From assembly GCF_020164555.1 (NCBI RefSeq), contig NZ_JAIQZB010000023.1, positions 1 through 57,018 of the forward strand: DNA of 57,018 nt, in the 5' to 3' direction. The DNA comes from Salegentibacter lacus (GTDB lineage Bacteria; Bacteroidota; Bacteroidia; Flavobacteriales; Flavobacteriaceae). A program made the position numbers and the translations under genes. A model generated the notes under the pieces. The model saw nothing but the letters and a program-made list of their open reading frames with translations, searched no databases and was not told the origin of the DNA. Every line of letters starts with the position of its first letter. The first letter of the stretch is position 1. Below are positions 35,588 through 44,317 of this stretch, one piece after another.

Positions 35588-37831
35588 TTGCCCAATATTA
35601 TAATTAATTACTGGCAGGAATTCCTGAAATATATTAGAAGCACCGATTTCTCTAAAGCTATGGTGCTTACTGTAGCGATTGGTTCTCCGGTTGGAATTTT
35701 TATCTGGCTGGGTAATTTTGAGATAGGTGTGGTCCTTGCAATGGGTGCGCTATTAAGTTCTCCCAGTGACATTCCCGGCAGTTTTAGACATAGAAATATA
35801 GGAGTAATTCTAGCAGCCTTGCTGGCAGGAATTGTTTCTATAATTATGGGTTATGCTTCAGCTTATTTATGGCTGGTTTTACCACTTTTAGGCATTTTAA
35901 TGTTCGGAATTGCATATCTGGCGGTTTATGGATTTAGGGCTTCGCTGGTTGCTTTTGCCGGTTTGTTTGCGATTGTATTGAGTTTTGCGAATATTTCTAC
36001 TGAAATTCTCCCCTGGGAACGAGGTCTTCTTATTGTGGGCGGCGGTTTATTTTATTTACTTTTAAGTAATATCTGGAATTTTCTAAATCCTAAACATCAT
36101 ACTGAACAGCTTTTAGCCGAGTGTCTAGAACTTACCGCTAAATACCTAAAAACAAGAGCGCATTTACTTACCGAAACCGCTGAAAGAGAAAAACTTCAGC
36201 AAAAATTGTTTTTATTACAAACCGATCTTAACGAGAAACACGAAAGTTTGCGTAACATTCTAATTAACGCAAGGCGGGCTTCAGGAAATTCAAATTACGG
36301 CCGAAAGCGGTTACTAATATTTATTGAATTAGTAGATATTTTAGAGTTGGCGATGGCCAATCCTGTAGACTATAAAAAAATGGATGAAGTTCTGGAGGGT
36401 GACCGGGAGTTACTAAATCGCTTTAAAAAACTGATTAAAAAAATCGCTTTTCAGTTGGAGGAACTTTCAGTGGTTATTGAAAAGAAGAAAAAATCTTCAA
36501 CTAAAGAAATTCGTCAATATTTAAAAGCCGTAGAAGAAAACTTCAAAGAAGTGCGGGCGGTTATTTCGTCAGAGAATAACGAAAAAGCATTTTTACTTCA
36601 AAATTTATTCGATTATTTAGAAAAGCAGGGGCAAAAGATAAATACCATAGTTAGGGTATTACACAATTTAGACACCCGGGAACCGGTTTTATTAAAGAAT
36701 AAAGAAGTTTCCCAATTTATTACTCCGCAGGATTACGATCCCAAAATGCTTATTGAAAACTTTAATTTTGGTTCTCCAATTTTTAAGCATTCGCTAAGGC
36801 TGGCTATTGTAATTCTTGTGGGATTCAGCATAGGATTATATTTTTCGTTTGAAAATGCATACTGGATCATCCTTACTATCGTGGTAATTATGCGGCCCAA
36901 TTACGGACTTACAAAAGACCGTTCTAAACAACGAATTGTAGGAACTTTGATAGGTGCGGTAATTGCTCTGGGAATTGTTTTTATAACAAAAAATCAGGTA
37001 GTTTATGGAATTCTTGGTCTTTTTTCACTTACACTGGCTTTTTCCTTGTTACAACGAAATTACCGTACGGCAGCGGTTTTTATTACGTTGAGTATCATTT
37101 TTATCTATGCGCTTTTAAAACCAGATGTTTTTAATGTGATTCAGTTTAGAGTGATAGACACTGCCTTGGGCGCCGGGCTTGCTGCTTTGGGCAACCTGGT
37201 TTTATGGCCGGCCTGGGAATCGCAGCATATTAAAAATGTGATTAAAGAAAGTATTGGTGCCAATAAAAAATATTTGGAAGAAATTGATAGTTTTTACCAC
37301 GAAAAAGGAACCTTGCCTACATCTTATAAGCTCTCGAGGAAAAGGGCTTTTTTAGAAATGGGGAATTTAAGTGCATCTTTTCAACGAATGACGCAGGAAC
37401 CAAAATACAAACAAAAGGAATTGGGACAACTCTATAAGATTGTAGGTCTAAACCAAACTTTTCTTTCGGCTCTTGCCTCGTTGGGGACTTTTATACAAAA
37501 TCATAAAACTACCGCTGCATCTAAAAATTTCGAAGTTTTTGTTTCCCATATATGTACTAATTTAGAAAATGCAGTAAAGGGTCTGGAAGAATCTGAAACA
37601 TTAAAGGGTTTTGACTCTTCCCGCACAGAAAAAGCGGCTTCAGCTTTATTGAAAACCTATAAAGAATTACTTACGGAAAGGGATAATCAATTAAAAGAAG
37701 AATCGCAAAACGATCAAAAAGACGTACAATTAAGGTTACAGGAAGCGCAATTGGTAAGTAGCCAGGTACAATGGCTTTTAGAAATTTCAGAAAATCTTCA
37801 AAAAACCATAGCGAAAACAAAATTTAGCTAA
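35588..37831 (+). CDS. FUSC family membrane protein (YccS/YhfK-like)
   Basis: A 747-aa protein built of two halves. Each half has a block of about five to six membrane helices (about 20-150 and 400-540) followed by a cytosolic helical region. The second block has the FUSC core (ENAYWIILTIVVIMRPNYGL, TKDRSKQRIVGTLIGAVIAL). Family members are linked to efflux of aromatic acids or other organic anions. The start codon is TTG: upstream codons reach a stop without ATG, and the -7 box leaves a leader of about 13 nt. DUF6155 starts directly behind the stop. Confidence 0.9.
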   Translation: MPNIIINYWQEFLKYIRSTDFSKAMVLTVAIGSPVGIFIWLGNFEIGVVLAMGALLSSPSDIPGSFRHRNIGVILAALLAGIVSIIMGYASAYLWLVLPLLGILMFGIAYLAVYGFRASLVAFAGLFAIVLSFANISTEILPWERGLLIVGGGLFYLLLSNIWNFLNPKHHTEQLLAECLELTAKYLKTRAHLLTETAEREKLQQKLFLLQTDLNEKHESLRNILINARRASGNSNYGRKRLLIFIELVDILELAMANPVDYKKMDEVLEGDRELLNRFKKLIKKIAFQLEELSVVIEKKKKSSTKEIRQYLKAVEENFKEVRAVISSENNEKAFLLQNLFDYLEKQGQKINTIVRVLHNLDTREPVLLKNKEVSQFITPQDYDPKMLIENFNFGSPIFKHSLRLAIVILVGFSIGLYFSFENAYWIILTIVVIMRPNYGLTKDRSKQRIVGTLIGAVIALGIVFITKNQVVYGILGLFSLTLAFSLLQRNYRTAAVFITLSIIFIYALLKPDVFNVIQFRVIDTALGAGLAALGNLVLWPAWESQHIKNVIKESIGANKKYLEEIDSFYHEKGTLPTSYKLSRKRAFLEMGNLSASFQRMTQEPKYKQKELGQLYKIVGLNQTFLSALASLGTFIQNHKTTAASKNFEVFVSHICTNLENAVKGLEESETLKGFDSSRTEKAASALLKTYKELLTERDNQLKEESQNDQKDVQLRLQEAQLVSSQVQWLLEISENLQKTIAKTKFS

Positions 37832-38353
37832 ATGAGTAAGCGGCAATTAAAGAAATACCTTGAGGATTTAGATAAAGAGCAGCTGGAAGAGCAAATAGTA
37901 GATCTTTACGAGCGCTTTAAACCGGTAAAGGTTTTCTACGATTTTGTGTTTAATCCGCGGGAAGAAGAATTAATGCGGAAAGCCAAATTAAAGATTTCTA
38001 AAGAATATTTTCCTGAAACCAGGCGTAAACCAAAAGCCCGGCGATCTATTGCTCAAAAAGAAATCAAGCATTTTCAGCAACTTGGGGTAGAACCACACTT
38101 AACTGCAGATTTAATGCTTTTTAATATTGAAATTGCGCAAACTTTTGCTGAAGAAAAAAGCAATTTAAAGGAGGCTTTTTGTAAAAGCATGTTCAAATCT
38201 TATGAAGAAGCCGTTAAGTTTATTTTGAAGGAAGGCGTACTTCCCGATTTTAAAAATAGAATCCTGAAATTAGCTGCAGAAGCCGAAAATCAAAGCTGGC
38301 CAAATGCTTACAGGTTTGAAAAAATTGAAATGCAATTTCAGGAAGTGCCGTAA
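37832..38353 (+). CDS. DUF6155 family protein
   Basis: The 173-aa helical, basic cytosolic protein has KRQLKKYLEDLDKEQLEEQI at the start and YERFKPVKVFYDFVFNP, matching the DUF6155 family found mainly in Bacteroidota. There is no known function. Its ATG follows the FUSC stop codon without a gap, so translation is coupled. Confidence 0.8.
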   Translation: MSKRQLKKYLEDLDKEQLEEQIVDLYERFKPVKVFYDFVFNPREEELMRKAKLKISKEYFPETRRKPKARRSIAQKEIKHFQQLGVEPHLTADLMLFNIEIAQTFAEEKSNLKEAFCKSMFKSYEEAVKFILKEGVLPDFKNRILKLAAEAENQSWPNAYRFEKIEMQFQEVP

Positions 38354-38371
38354 TTGTGTACTTTTGAGAAA

Positions 38372-40225
38372 ATGAAAGGTTTTCTTCTTTTTTGTTTTCT
38401 TATACTTTGTACTTCCGGTTATGCCCAGTTAGGCTTTTGTGAAGGGAGCAAAGGCGATCCTATTTTTCACGAAGATTTTGAAACCGCATCGCAATTACCT
38501 GCAGGCACCACCAACTATACTTATGTTAATCAGGATCCTCAAGACGGGGAATATACTGTTTCCAGCCAAATAGGAAGTGTAATTACTTCTTGGCATTCGA
38601 GCTTACCTCCCGGAACCGTTTCAAACCGTGATGCTTTAATTGTAAACGCTTCTTTTACTTCCGGTCGATTTTACCGAACAGAAATTAGCGGACTTTGTGA
38701 GAACACAACCTATGAGTTTTCGGCTTTTTTAATTAATATTTACGATCGTTCCAGTAGCGTTTGTCAAAATGGTGGAATTCCCATAAATGTACGTTTTGAA
38801 ATCTGGGATGAGAATGATACAAATTTGCTAAAAGAGGGAAATACCGGAGATATTCCTTCGCTAAGCACACCAGAATGGGAGCAATACGCGCTTACCTTTC
38901 AAACTGAAGTAGGGCAGGAGGCCGTAATTTTAAAAATGTTCAACAATGGAGAAGGCGGCTGCGGAAACGACCTCGCCATAGATGATATAATTTTTAGGTC
39001 TTGTGGCGATCTCACTACGGTTACTGCAGAAAATGATGAAACCCGAATAGATATTTGCGCTGAAGAAGCACCCGTTAGCCTTACCCTGGAAGCAACTCCC
39101 GATTATTCGGTGTATAGTTCACACGCTTATCAGTGGCAGGAGAGTAACGATAATCAAACCTGGACAAATATTCCCGGGGAAAATGATGAAATTTATAATA
39201 CTCCAGCTCTTAATAATTCGCGATTCTATAGGGTGAAAGTGGCTGAAGATCCTGTAAATTTAAATGCCAATCTTTGTAGTTCTGTTTCTGAAATTTTTAT
39301 GGTAAATATTCTGAAAAGACCGTCGCCGCCGCAAACTGATGGTAATGTTAGTATTTGCAGTGACGACGAAATTTCTGCGTTAAATGTTGAAATTGAAGAA
39401 AATGAAACAGCAAACTGGTATGATGAAAACAACAATTTGCTGGCAGAAAATACCACATCTTATTTACCGGAAACCCCTGGGACATATTATGTAGAAGCGG
39501 TAAATAAAGGTTTTAACTGCAAACCGAGTACAAAAACTGCTATTGAGTTTATTATAAATGAAAGTCCGCACGTAGATGATGAAGTTTTACAACTCTGTGA
39601 TGGTGGAAGTCTCATTCTCAATGCAGGCTTGAGTGGACTTAATTATGAGTGGTCTACTGGCGAAAATTCACAGGAAATTGAAATAGATTCGGCGGGAAAT
39701 TACAGTGTTGAGCTTACTACTACTGAAGGTTGCTCAACGAATAAAAACTTTGAAATTAACCAGGTAGATATTGCTGAAATTTCATCGGTAATTTCAGATG
39801 TGGAAGATATTGTGATTAACCCGGCTAACGAAGGTGATTTTGAATATTCTATAGATGGAACTAGTTTCCAATCTTCAAATATATTTACTTTAGTTCCCGG
39901 CGGAATTCACACAATTTATATGCGTGATCTTTCATCTTGTAACACCGTTACACAGGAATTTCCTCATATTGTGATTCCCAAGTTTATTACTCCAAACGCA
40001 GATGGTTATAATGATAATTTCAGCATTAACGGACTCGAATATTTTCCTTCTTCAGAAATAAGAATTTTTGATCGGTATGGTAAATTATTAAAAGCCGATG
40101 ATGGTGAAACTTTTAACTGGAATGGTACTTTAGACGGACGCGCTCTTCCATCAGACGATTATTGGTATCATATTATTATTGAAGGTTTTAAGACGCTTAA
40201 AGGGTCTTTTAGTTTAAAGCGCTGA
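38372..40225 (+). CDS. Secreted T9SS type B cargo protein with Ig-like repeats
   Basis: A 617-aa exported protein. After a signal peptide (MKGFLLFCFLILCTSGYAQ) comes a jelly-roll-like domain (about 25-210) ending DLAIDDIIFRSCG, of a kind seen in carbohydrate-binding modules. Two or three Ig/PKD-like modules follow (about 215-500; PETPGTYYVEAVN and EIDSAGNYSVELTT mark their ends). The last about 85 residues are the gliding-motility/T9SS type B sorting domain: FITPNADGYNDNF, IRIFDRYGKLL, WNGTLDGRALPSDDYWY, and a basic final strand. It is thus expected at the cell surface. The ATG at 38372 starts the signal peptide; an upstream TTG is less likely. It overlaps the MFS gene tail to tail by 12 bp. 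Confidence 0.9.
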   Translation: MKGFLLFCFLILCTSGYAQLGFCEGSKGDPIFHEDFETASQLPAGTTNYTYVNQDPQDGEYTVSSQIGSVITSWHSSLPPGTVSNRDALIVNASFTSGRFYRTEISGLCENTTYEFSAFLINIYDRSSSVCQNGGIPINVRFEIWDENDTNLLKEGNTGDIPSLSTPEWEQYALTFQTEVGQEAVILKMFNNGEGGCGNDLAIDDIIFRSCGDLTTVTAENDETRIDICAEEAPVSLTLEATPDYSVYSSHAYQWQESNDNQTWTNIPGENDEIYNTPALNNSRFYRVKVAEDPVNLNANLCSSVSEIFMVNILKRPSPPQTDGNVSICSDDEISALNVEIEENETANWYDENNNLLAENTTSYLPETPGTYYVEAVNKGFNCKPSTKTAIEFIINESPHVDDEVLQLCDGGSLILNAGLSGLNYEWSTGENSQEIEIDSAGNYSVELTTTEGCSTNKNFEINQVDIAEISSVISDVEDIVINPANEGDFEYSIDGTSFQSSNIFTLVPGGIHTIYMRDLSSCNTVTQEFPHIVIPKFITPNADGYNDNFSINGLEYFPSSEIRIFDRYGKLLKADDGETFNWNGTLDGRALPSDDYWYHIIIEGFKTLKGSFSLKR

Positions 40226-41428
40226 AGCTGTTTTAGTGACATTTTTTATTCGTTGGGAGTTAATGCTTATCAATAGCATTGCCGTAAATAAAACCAGGAT
40301 AATGGTACTAAAATCAAATCCGCCGTCAATCATAAATCCAACCAATAAAGGGCCTAAAGCGGTACTAATTACCATAAACATTGTAAATACACTTCGTATG
40401 GCTCCCATTTTTTCGGTACCGTAGATTTCTGCGATAAGGGATGTTTTAACCGTTCCGGCCATTCCGGTGGTAATTCCGGCAGTAATTAAGAATAGAAGTG
40501 CGCCAATAATGCTGTCCATTAGTGCAAAAGGTATTAAACCCAGGGTCATTGGAACGAGATAAACCCTAAACATTTTTTTCGCGGTGAATTTATCAACCCA
40601 GGTGCCGCCAACCAGGGAAAATACAAATCTGGAAATTGCATAAACCGTAAAAAATGTAGCATAAAGTTGGGGAGACCAGCCTTTATCTTCAACAAATACA
40701 TATTGATAAAAGAAAATAGCAGTGTTGGTAAAACTAAGAATAAAGCTGGCGGGCATCATAATCCCAAAACGTTTATCGGCCACCACGCCTTTATAATCTT
40801 TTAAAAGCGACCAGGTAGAGGGTTTTCCTTCGGTAGAAAGTTGCTTATCAAATGCTATTAGATTAGTGAATTTTAAGCGGATTAAATAGAGTAAGAGGGC
40901 AACACCACTAATAATTGCTGCCATTCTCCAATCGAAAAAAGCTATTATTGAAGTGATAATAATTGGGAAAACAGCTTCTCCCATAGAGTATCCCAGAGAT
41001 GATATACTCAAAGCTTTTCCGCGGTTTTTATCAAAATACTTGGAAATAATGGTCATACTTATATGACTCATTAATCCCTGTCCACATAATCTTAAGCCGA
41101 TTAAAGCAACAAAAAGTATAGCAATATGATAAGATAGACCCAATAAAATACTGGAAAGTCCAAGGCTTAGTACGGTGAAAGCAGTAACTTTTTTTACCGG
41201 TTTATGGTCTACAGTATGACCAACGCTAAGCATAATTACGGAAGCCGCAACAGTACACGCGGCATAGATAGCACCAAAAGTACCTTCAGTAATATCGAAG
41301 GCTTTTACAATTTCGGGAACATATAATGATATAAGAAAAGTCTGGCCAAAACTGGACAGAAATGTGAGCAGCCAACCAAAACTGACTTTCTTATAATTTC
41401 CTCGTAAAAAATAGAAATAATCTTTCAA
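40214..41428 (-). CDS. Major facilitator superfamily transporter
   Basis: A 12-helix carrier of about 404 aa. Motif-A-like segments appear after TM2 (LSVGHTVDHKPVKKVTAF) and TM8 (VGGTWVDKFTAKKMFRVY); SFGQTFLISLYVPEIV is the usual TM1. The substrate is unknown; the closest pattern is the monocarboxylate/oxalate-formate-like branch. There is no ATG near the N-terminus. TTG at 41428 gives MKDYFYFLRGNYKK and is preferred; TTG at 41473 would add 15 residues. The 3' end overlaps the T9SS gene by 12 bp. Confidence 0.85.
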   Translation of the reverse strand: MKDYFYFLRGNYKKVSFGWLLTFLSSFGQTFLISLYVPEIVKAFDITEGTFGAIYAACTVAASVIMLSVGHTVDHKPVKKVTAFTVLSLGLSSILLGLSYHIAILFVALIGLRLCGQGLMSHISMTIISKYFDKNRGKALSISSLGYSMGEAVFPIIITSIIAFFDWRMAAIISGVALLLYLIRLKFTNLIAFDKQLSTEGKPSTWSLLKDYKGVVADKRFGIMMPASFILSFTNTAIFFYQYVFVEDKGWSPQLYATFFTVYAISRFVFSLVGGTWVDKFTAKKMFRVYLVPMTLGLIPFALMDSIIGALLFLITAGITTGMAGTVKTSLIAEIYGTEKMGAIRSVFTMFMVISTALGPLLVGFMIDGGFDFSTIILVLFTAMLLISINSQRIKNVTKTASAL

Positions 41429-41516
41429 ATGCTTTACTTCAAATTTAGAAAGCTGCAAATATAAGGCTACCAAGAAACATGACAGTACAGTAGCGGTTTA
41501 AATTCGTTTAAAATAT

Positions 41517-41541
41517 AAAAGCCACCCTTTTGAGGTGGCTT
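41517..41541 (-). terminator. Terminator behind the 35-aa gene
   Basis: AAGCCACC (41519-41526) pairs with GGTGGCTT (41534-41541). On the minus strand it is followed by TTATATTTT. It sits 28 bp after the stop of the 35-aa ORF, which supports that ORF being transcribed. Confidence 0.75.
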
Positions 41542-41568
41542 AATTTTCTTTTTTAAAATAAACCTAAA

Positions 41569-41676
41569 TTATTTTTTAGGTTTTTCCTGCTGGGCTGATT
41601 GTTTTTTAGGTGCGTCCTGGTTTTTTTTAGGCTCCCTCTTTGCATCGTCCTTTTTTTGATTTCCTTGCTGTGCCAT
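41569..41676 (-). CDS. Lysine/glutamine-rich small protein (35 aa)
   Basis: The product is very hydrophilic: MAQQGNQKKDDAKREPKKNQ, then DAPKKQSAQQEKPKK. It has no hydrophobic residues after the start apart from alanines, so is probably disordered. It is bracketed by a -7-like box (41705-41712) and an intrinsic terminator, which argues for a real unit. No function is known; nucleic-acid binding would fit the charge, but this is inference. Confidence 0.5.
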   Translation of the reverse strand: MAQQGNQKKDDAKREPKKNQDAPKKQSAQQEKPKK

Positions 41677-41704
41677 AATATTTATATTTTATTGATTATA
41701 ATTT

Positions 41705-41712
41705 TAAAGATA
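41705..41712 (-). promoter_or_regulatory. -7 box of the 35-aa gene
   Basis: TATCTTTA on the minus strand fits TAnnTTTG except the last base, 29 bp before the ATG at 41676. Confidence 0.35.
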
Positions 41713-41855
41713 TCATTATAGTTGCCTGTAAAATAGTTAATTACCAAAATATTAACGCAGTGGTTTTTCAATTAAATATCTATAATGCTTAAAAACTATA
41801 TGAGCTTATTGAAAGCATTTATTATAAAATAAATGCAATTTGCCGGGCTATTGTT

Positions 41856-41863
41856 TACATTTG
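41856..41863 (+). promoter_or_regulatory. -7 box of the cysE-cysM operon
   Basis: TACATTTG is a full match to TAnnTTTG. A TTTG lies 13 bp upstream, too close for an ideal -33. The leader would be about 33 nt. I saw no riboswitch-like structure in it. Confidence 0.45.
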
Positions 41864-41903
41864 AAATAAAAGAAAGATTATCATTCTAAAATTATAGTTT
41901 TAA

Positions 41904-42692
41904 ATGAGCCAGAATGAGGTTATAGAGCAAATAAAAGCACTAAAAAAATTACCGAATTTAAAATTCAGTATAAAAGAAAAAACCGAAGCTTTTACTAATA
42001 ATCTTTTTTACACGCTGTTTGATGAAGAGACACCGGTAGAAGAGAATATTATAAAATTAGGAAAGGATTTTGAAGAACTGGCAGATCTTGTTTGTTGGCA
42101 GCCAGACACTCCCTGCCGGGATATTTGGCAGGAGTATTTGGATAGACTACCGGAAATTCTGGAAAAACTCAATAAAGATGCCTTAGCGATTTCAGAGAAC
42201 GATCCGGCTGCAAATTCCCTGGAAGAGGTAATTCTCTCGTATCCCGGGTTTTTCGCTATTGCCATTTACCGTTTTAGTCATGAATTTTACAAATTTGGAC
42301 TTCCGCTGGTGCCACGTTTAATGGCAGAATGTGCTCATAGCCTCACAGGCACCGATATTAATCCCGGAGCTCAAATTGGCACCCCGTTTTTTATAGATCA
42401 CGCTACGGGTGTGGTTATTGGTGAAACTGCGGTAATAGAAGATAATGTGAAGATTTATCAAGGAGTAACGCTGGGAGCTCTTTTTGTAGACCGAAATTTA
42501 AAAAATGTAAAAAGGCACCCTACTATAGAAAAAAATGTAACGATTTACGCTAACGCCACTATTTTAGGTGGGGAAACAGTAATAGGAGCCAATAGTATAA
42601 TTGGAGGGAATGTTTGGCTAACCGCTTCAGTACCTAAAGATTCTATGGTTTCCCATACTCCTCAAATCAATATTAAAAATACGAGCAAATAA
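41904..42692 (+). CDS. cysE: Serine O-acetyltransferase
   Basis: Makes O-acetylserine from serine and acetyl-CoA, the first step of cysteine synthesis. The 262-aa chain has an N-terminal helical domain and the left-handed hexapeptide-repeat domain (about 155-255): GTDINPGAQIGTPFFIDHATG, split as GTDINPGAQIG and FFIDHATGVVIGE (His of the catalytic pair), then GVTLGAL, KRHPTIEKNVTIYANATILG. This is the long-N-terminal form usual in Bacteroidota. Its stop overlaps the cysM start (TAATG). Confidence 0.93.
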   Translation: MSQNEVIEQIKALKKLPNLKFSIKEKTEAFTNNLFYTLFDEETPVEENIIKLGKDFEELADLVCWQPDTPCRDIWQEYLDRLPEILEKLNKDALAISENDPAANSLEEVILSYPGFFAIAIYRFSHEFYKFGLPLVPRLMAECAHSLTGTDINPGAQIGTPFFIDHATGVVIGETAVIEDNVKIYQGVTLGALFVDRNLKNVKRHPTIEKNVTIYANATILGGETVIGANSIIGGNVWLTASVPKDSMVSHTPQINIKNTSK

Positions 42693-43576
42693 TGAATGAC
42701 TCTATATTAGATTTAATAGGTAATACGCCCCTCGTAAAAGCGCAAACCCTGGTAAAAAACCCAAAAGTTCAGCTCTATTTTAAGCTGGAAGGGCAAAATC
42801 CCGGTGGAAGCGTGAAAGATCGGGCCGCTTATAATATGATTAAAAGTGCGTTAGATCGGGGAGATATTACCAAGGAATCAAAACTCATTGAAGCTACCAG
42901 CGGAAATACAGGAATTGCCCTGGCAATGATAGCCGGAATTTTCAAATTGGATATAGAACTGGTAATGCCTGAGAATTCTACTATTGAAAGAGTAAAAACT
43001 ATGCGTGCTTACGGAGCTAAAGTTACTCTTACAGATGCTGATGGAGGCATAGAAGGTGCCCGTGATTATGCTGAAGAAAAAATGGCTGGAGGAGATTATT
43101 TTATGATCAATCAATTTAGTAACAACGATAACTGGCAGGCGCATTATAATACTACGGGGCCAGAAATTTGGAACGATACCAAATATAAAATTACTCATTT
43201 TGTTTCCTCAATGGGTACCACCGGGACAATTATGGGAACTTCTACCTATTTAAAAGAAAAAAACAAAGACATTCAAATTGTTGGTGTACAACCAACCGAT
43301 GAATCTCGTATTCCGGGAATTAGAAAATGGCCGGAAGCTTATTTACCAAAGATTTTTAAGCCTGAGAAAGTAGATCGTATTTTGGAAGTAAGTGAAGATG
43401 AAGCAGTTGCAATGACTAAAAAACTCGCCGAAGAAGAAGGTATTTTTGCCGGAATGAGCAGTGGAGGTGCTGCTGCGGCAGCGGTTAGATTATGCAATGA
43501 GTTGGAGGAAGGTATTGTGGTAAGTATAGTTTGTGATCGCGGAGATCGTTATTTGTCATCCAATATCTTTGATTAG
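42692..43576 (+). CDS. cysM: Cysteine synthase (O-acetylserine sulfhydrylase, CysM type)
   Basis: A 294-aa PLP enzyme that replaces the acetyl group of O-acetylserine with sulfide. The cofactor lysine is K42 in NPGGSVKDRAAYNM; the substrate loop is EATSGNTGIALA; the phosphate loop is SSMGTTGTIMGTS. PTDESRIPGIRKWPEAYLP is the CysM-type segment. It lacks the long C-terminal part of CysK and is close to normal CysM length. Its start overlaps cysE, with which it forms an operon. Confidence 0.93.
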   Translation: MNDSILDLIGNTPLVKAQTLVKNPKVQLYFKLEGQNPGGSVKDRAAYNMIKSALDRGDITKESKLIEATSGNTGIALAMIAGIFKLDIELVMPENSTIERVKTMRAYGAKVTLTDADGGIEGARDYAEEKMAGGDYFMINQFSNNDNWQAHYNTTGPEIWNDTKYKITHFVSSMGTTGTIMGTSTYLKEKNKDIQIVGVQPTDESRIPGIRKWPEAYLPKIFKPEKVDRILEVSEDEAVAMTKKLAEEEGIFAGMSSGGAAAAAVRLCNELEEGIVVSIVCDRGDRYLSSNIFD

Positions 43577-43579
43577 AAA

Positions 43580-43620
43580 TTACTCCGGAAATTGAATTAT
43601 TCAACTTCCGGAGTAAAAAT
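43580..43620. terminator. Convergent hairpin after cysM
   Basis: TTACTCCGGAA (43580-43590) pairs perfectly with TTCCGGAGTAA (43606-43616), loop of 15. T runs are weak, but the site lies between convergent genes and 3 bp after the cysM stop. Confidence 0.65.
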
Positions 43621-43633
43621 GAAAAACTTTGTT

Positions 43634-44197
43634 TTATTCAATTGTTGCAACGGCCACACCTGAAGCGTCTCTGTTGATATTCATTTTTACGGTTTTACTT
43701 TTGTTGCCATTTTCAAGCTTAACCTTATAAAATTCCTTGTTAATTTCTCCACCAGATCTAGAAAATGCTAAATGCTTGGTACCAACAATACTATAACCTT
43801 CATTAGCTTTTAGAACACTTATTAAAGAATTATAAGGTAAATTTATATCAGTAAATTTTTGACTACTGGAAATAATTTCTCCCTTGTTATTATAGTTAAC
43901 TTTTAAATTTCCCTTATTAGTAATAAAGCTAACTACATAAGTACTATATTCTTTATCCCGGTTTGCTTCAATGAAATCCATAATACTAAAATTTTCTTTG
44001 GCATATCTCATTGGGTTTGAATGAAACTGGCCAATATAATCTTCACTTACTTTAAATGTTAATGAATTTGAAGATTCATCAATTTCCAGGGATTTAGGAT
44101 TGTACTCCATTTTTAATTCGTCTAGCTTAATAACACCTTGTGAATATGCCATCCTTACAAAGGCAATACACAATAAGCTTAAGATTAACTTTCTCAT
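43634..44197 (-). CDS. Exported protein of unknown function (187 aa)
   Basis: The protein has a clear signal peptide (MRKLILSLLCIAFVRMAYSQ) and a mature part without cysteine, so is probably periplasmic. Beta-strand-like stretches (SNSLTFKVSED, YSTYVVSFITNKGNLKVNYN) and a NRDASGVAVAT end are seen. I recognise no domain. Some Bacteroidota proteins of this size show a similar STYVVSF...G pattern, without assigned role. It has its own -7 box. Confidence 0.65.
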   Translation of the reverse strand: MRKLILSLLCIAFVRMAYSQGVIKLDELKMEYNPKSLEIDESSNSLTFKVSEDYIGQFHSNPMRYAKENFSIMDFIEANRDKEYSTYVVSFITNKGNLKVNYNNKGEIISSSQKFTDINLPYNSLISVLKANEGYSIVGTKHLAFSRSGGEINKEFYKVKLENGNKSKTVKMNINRDASGVAVATIE

Positions 44198-44234
44198 AAT
44201 GATTTTATTTAGAGATTAATAAATAATTGTCTCC

Positions 44235-44242
44235 CAAAGTTA
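44235..44242 (-). promoter_or_regulatory. -7 box of the exported 187-aa gene
   Basis: TAACTTTG on the minus strand is a full match to TAnnTTTG, 38 bp before the ATG. A TTTT stretch lies about 20 bp upstream. Confidence 0.45.
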
Positions 44243-44317
44243 ATCGTGTATTACTTGAAGTAAAACTACTTAAGTGACACTAAAAGAGTAATTAAAAGAT
44301 TTTAACTAATTAGTTTT

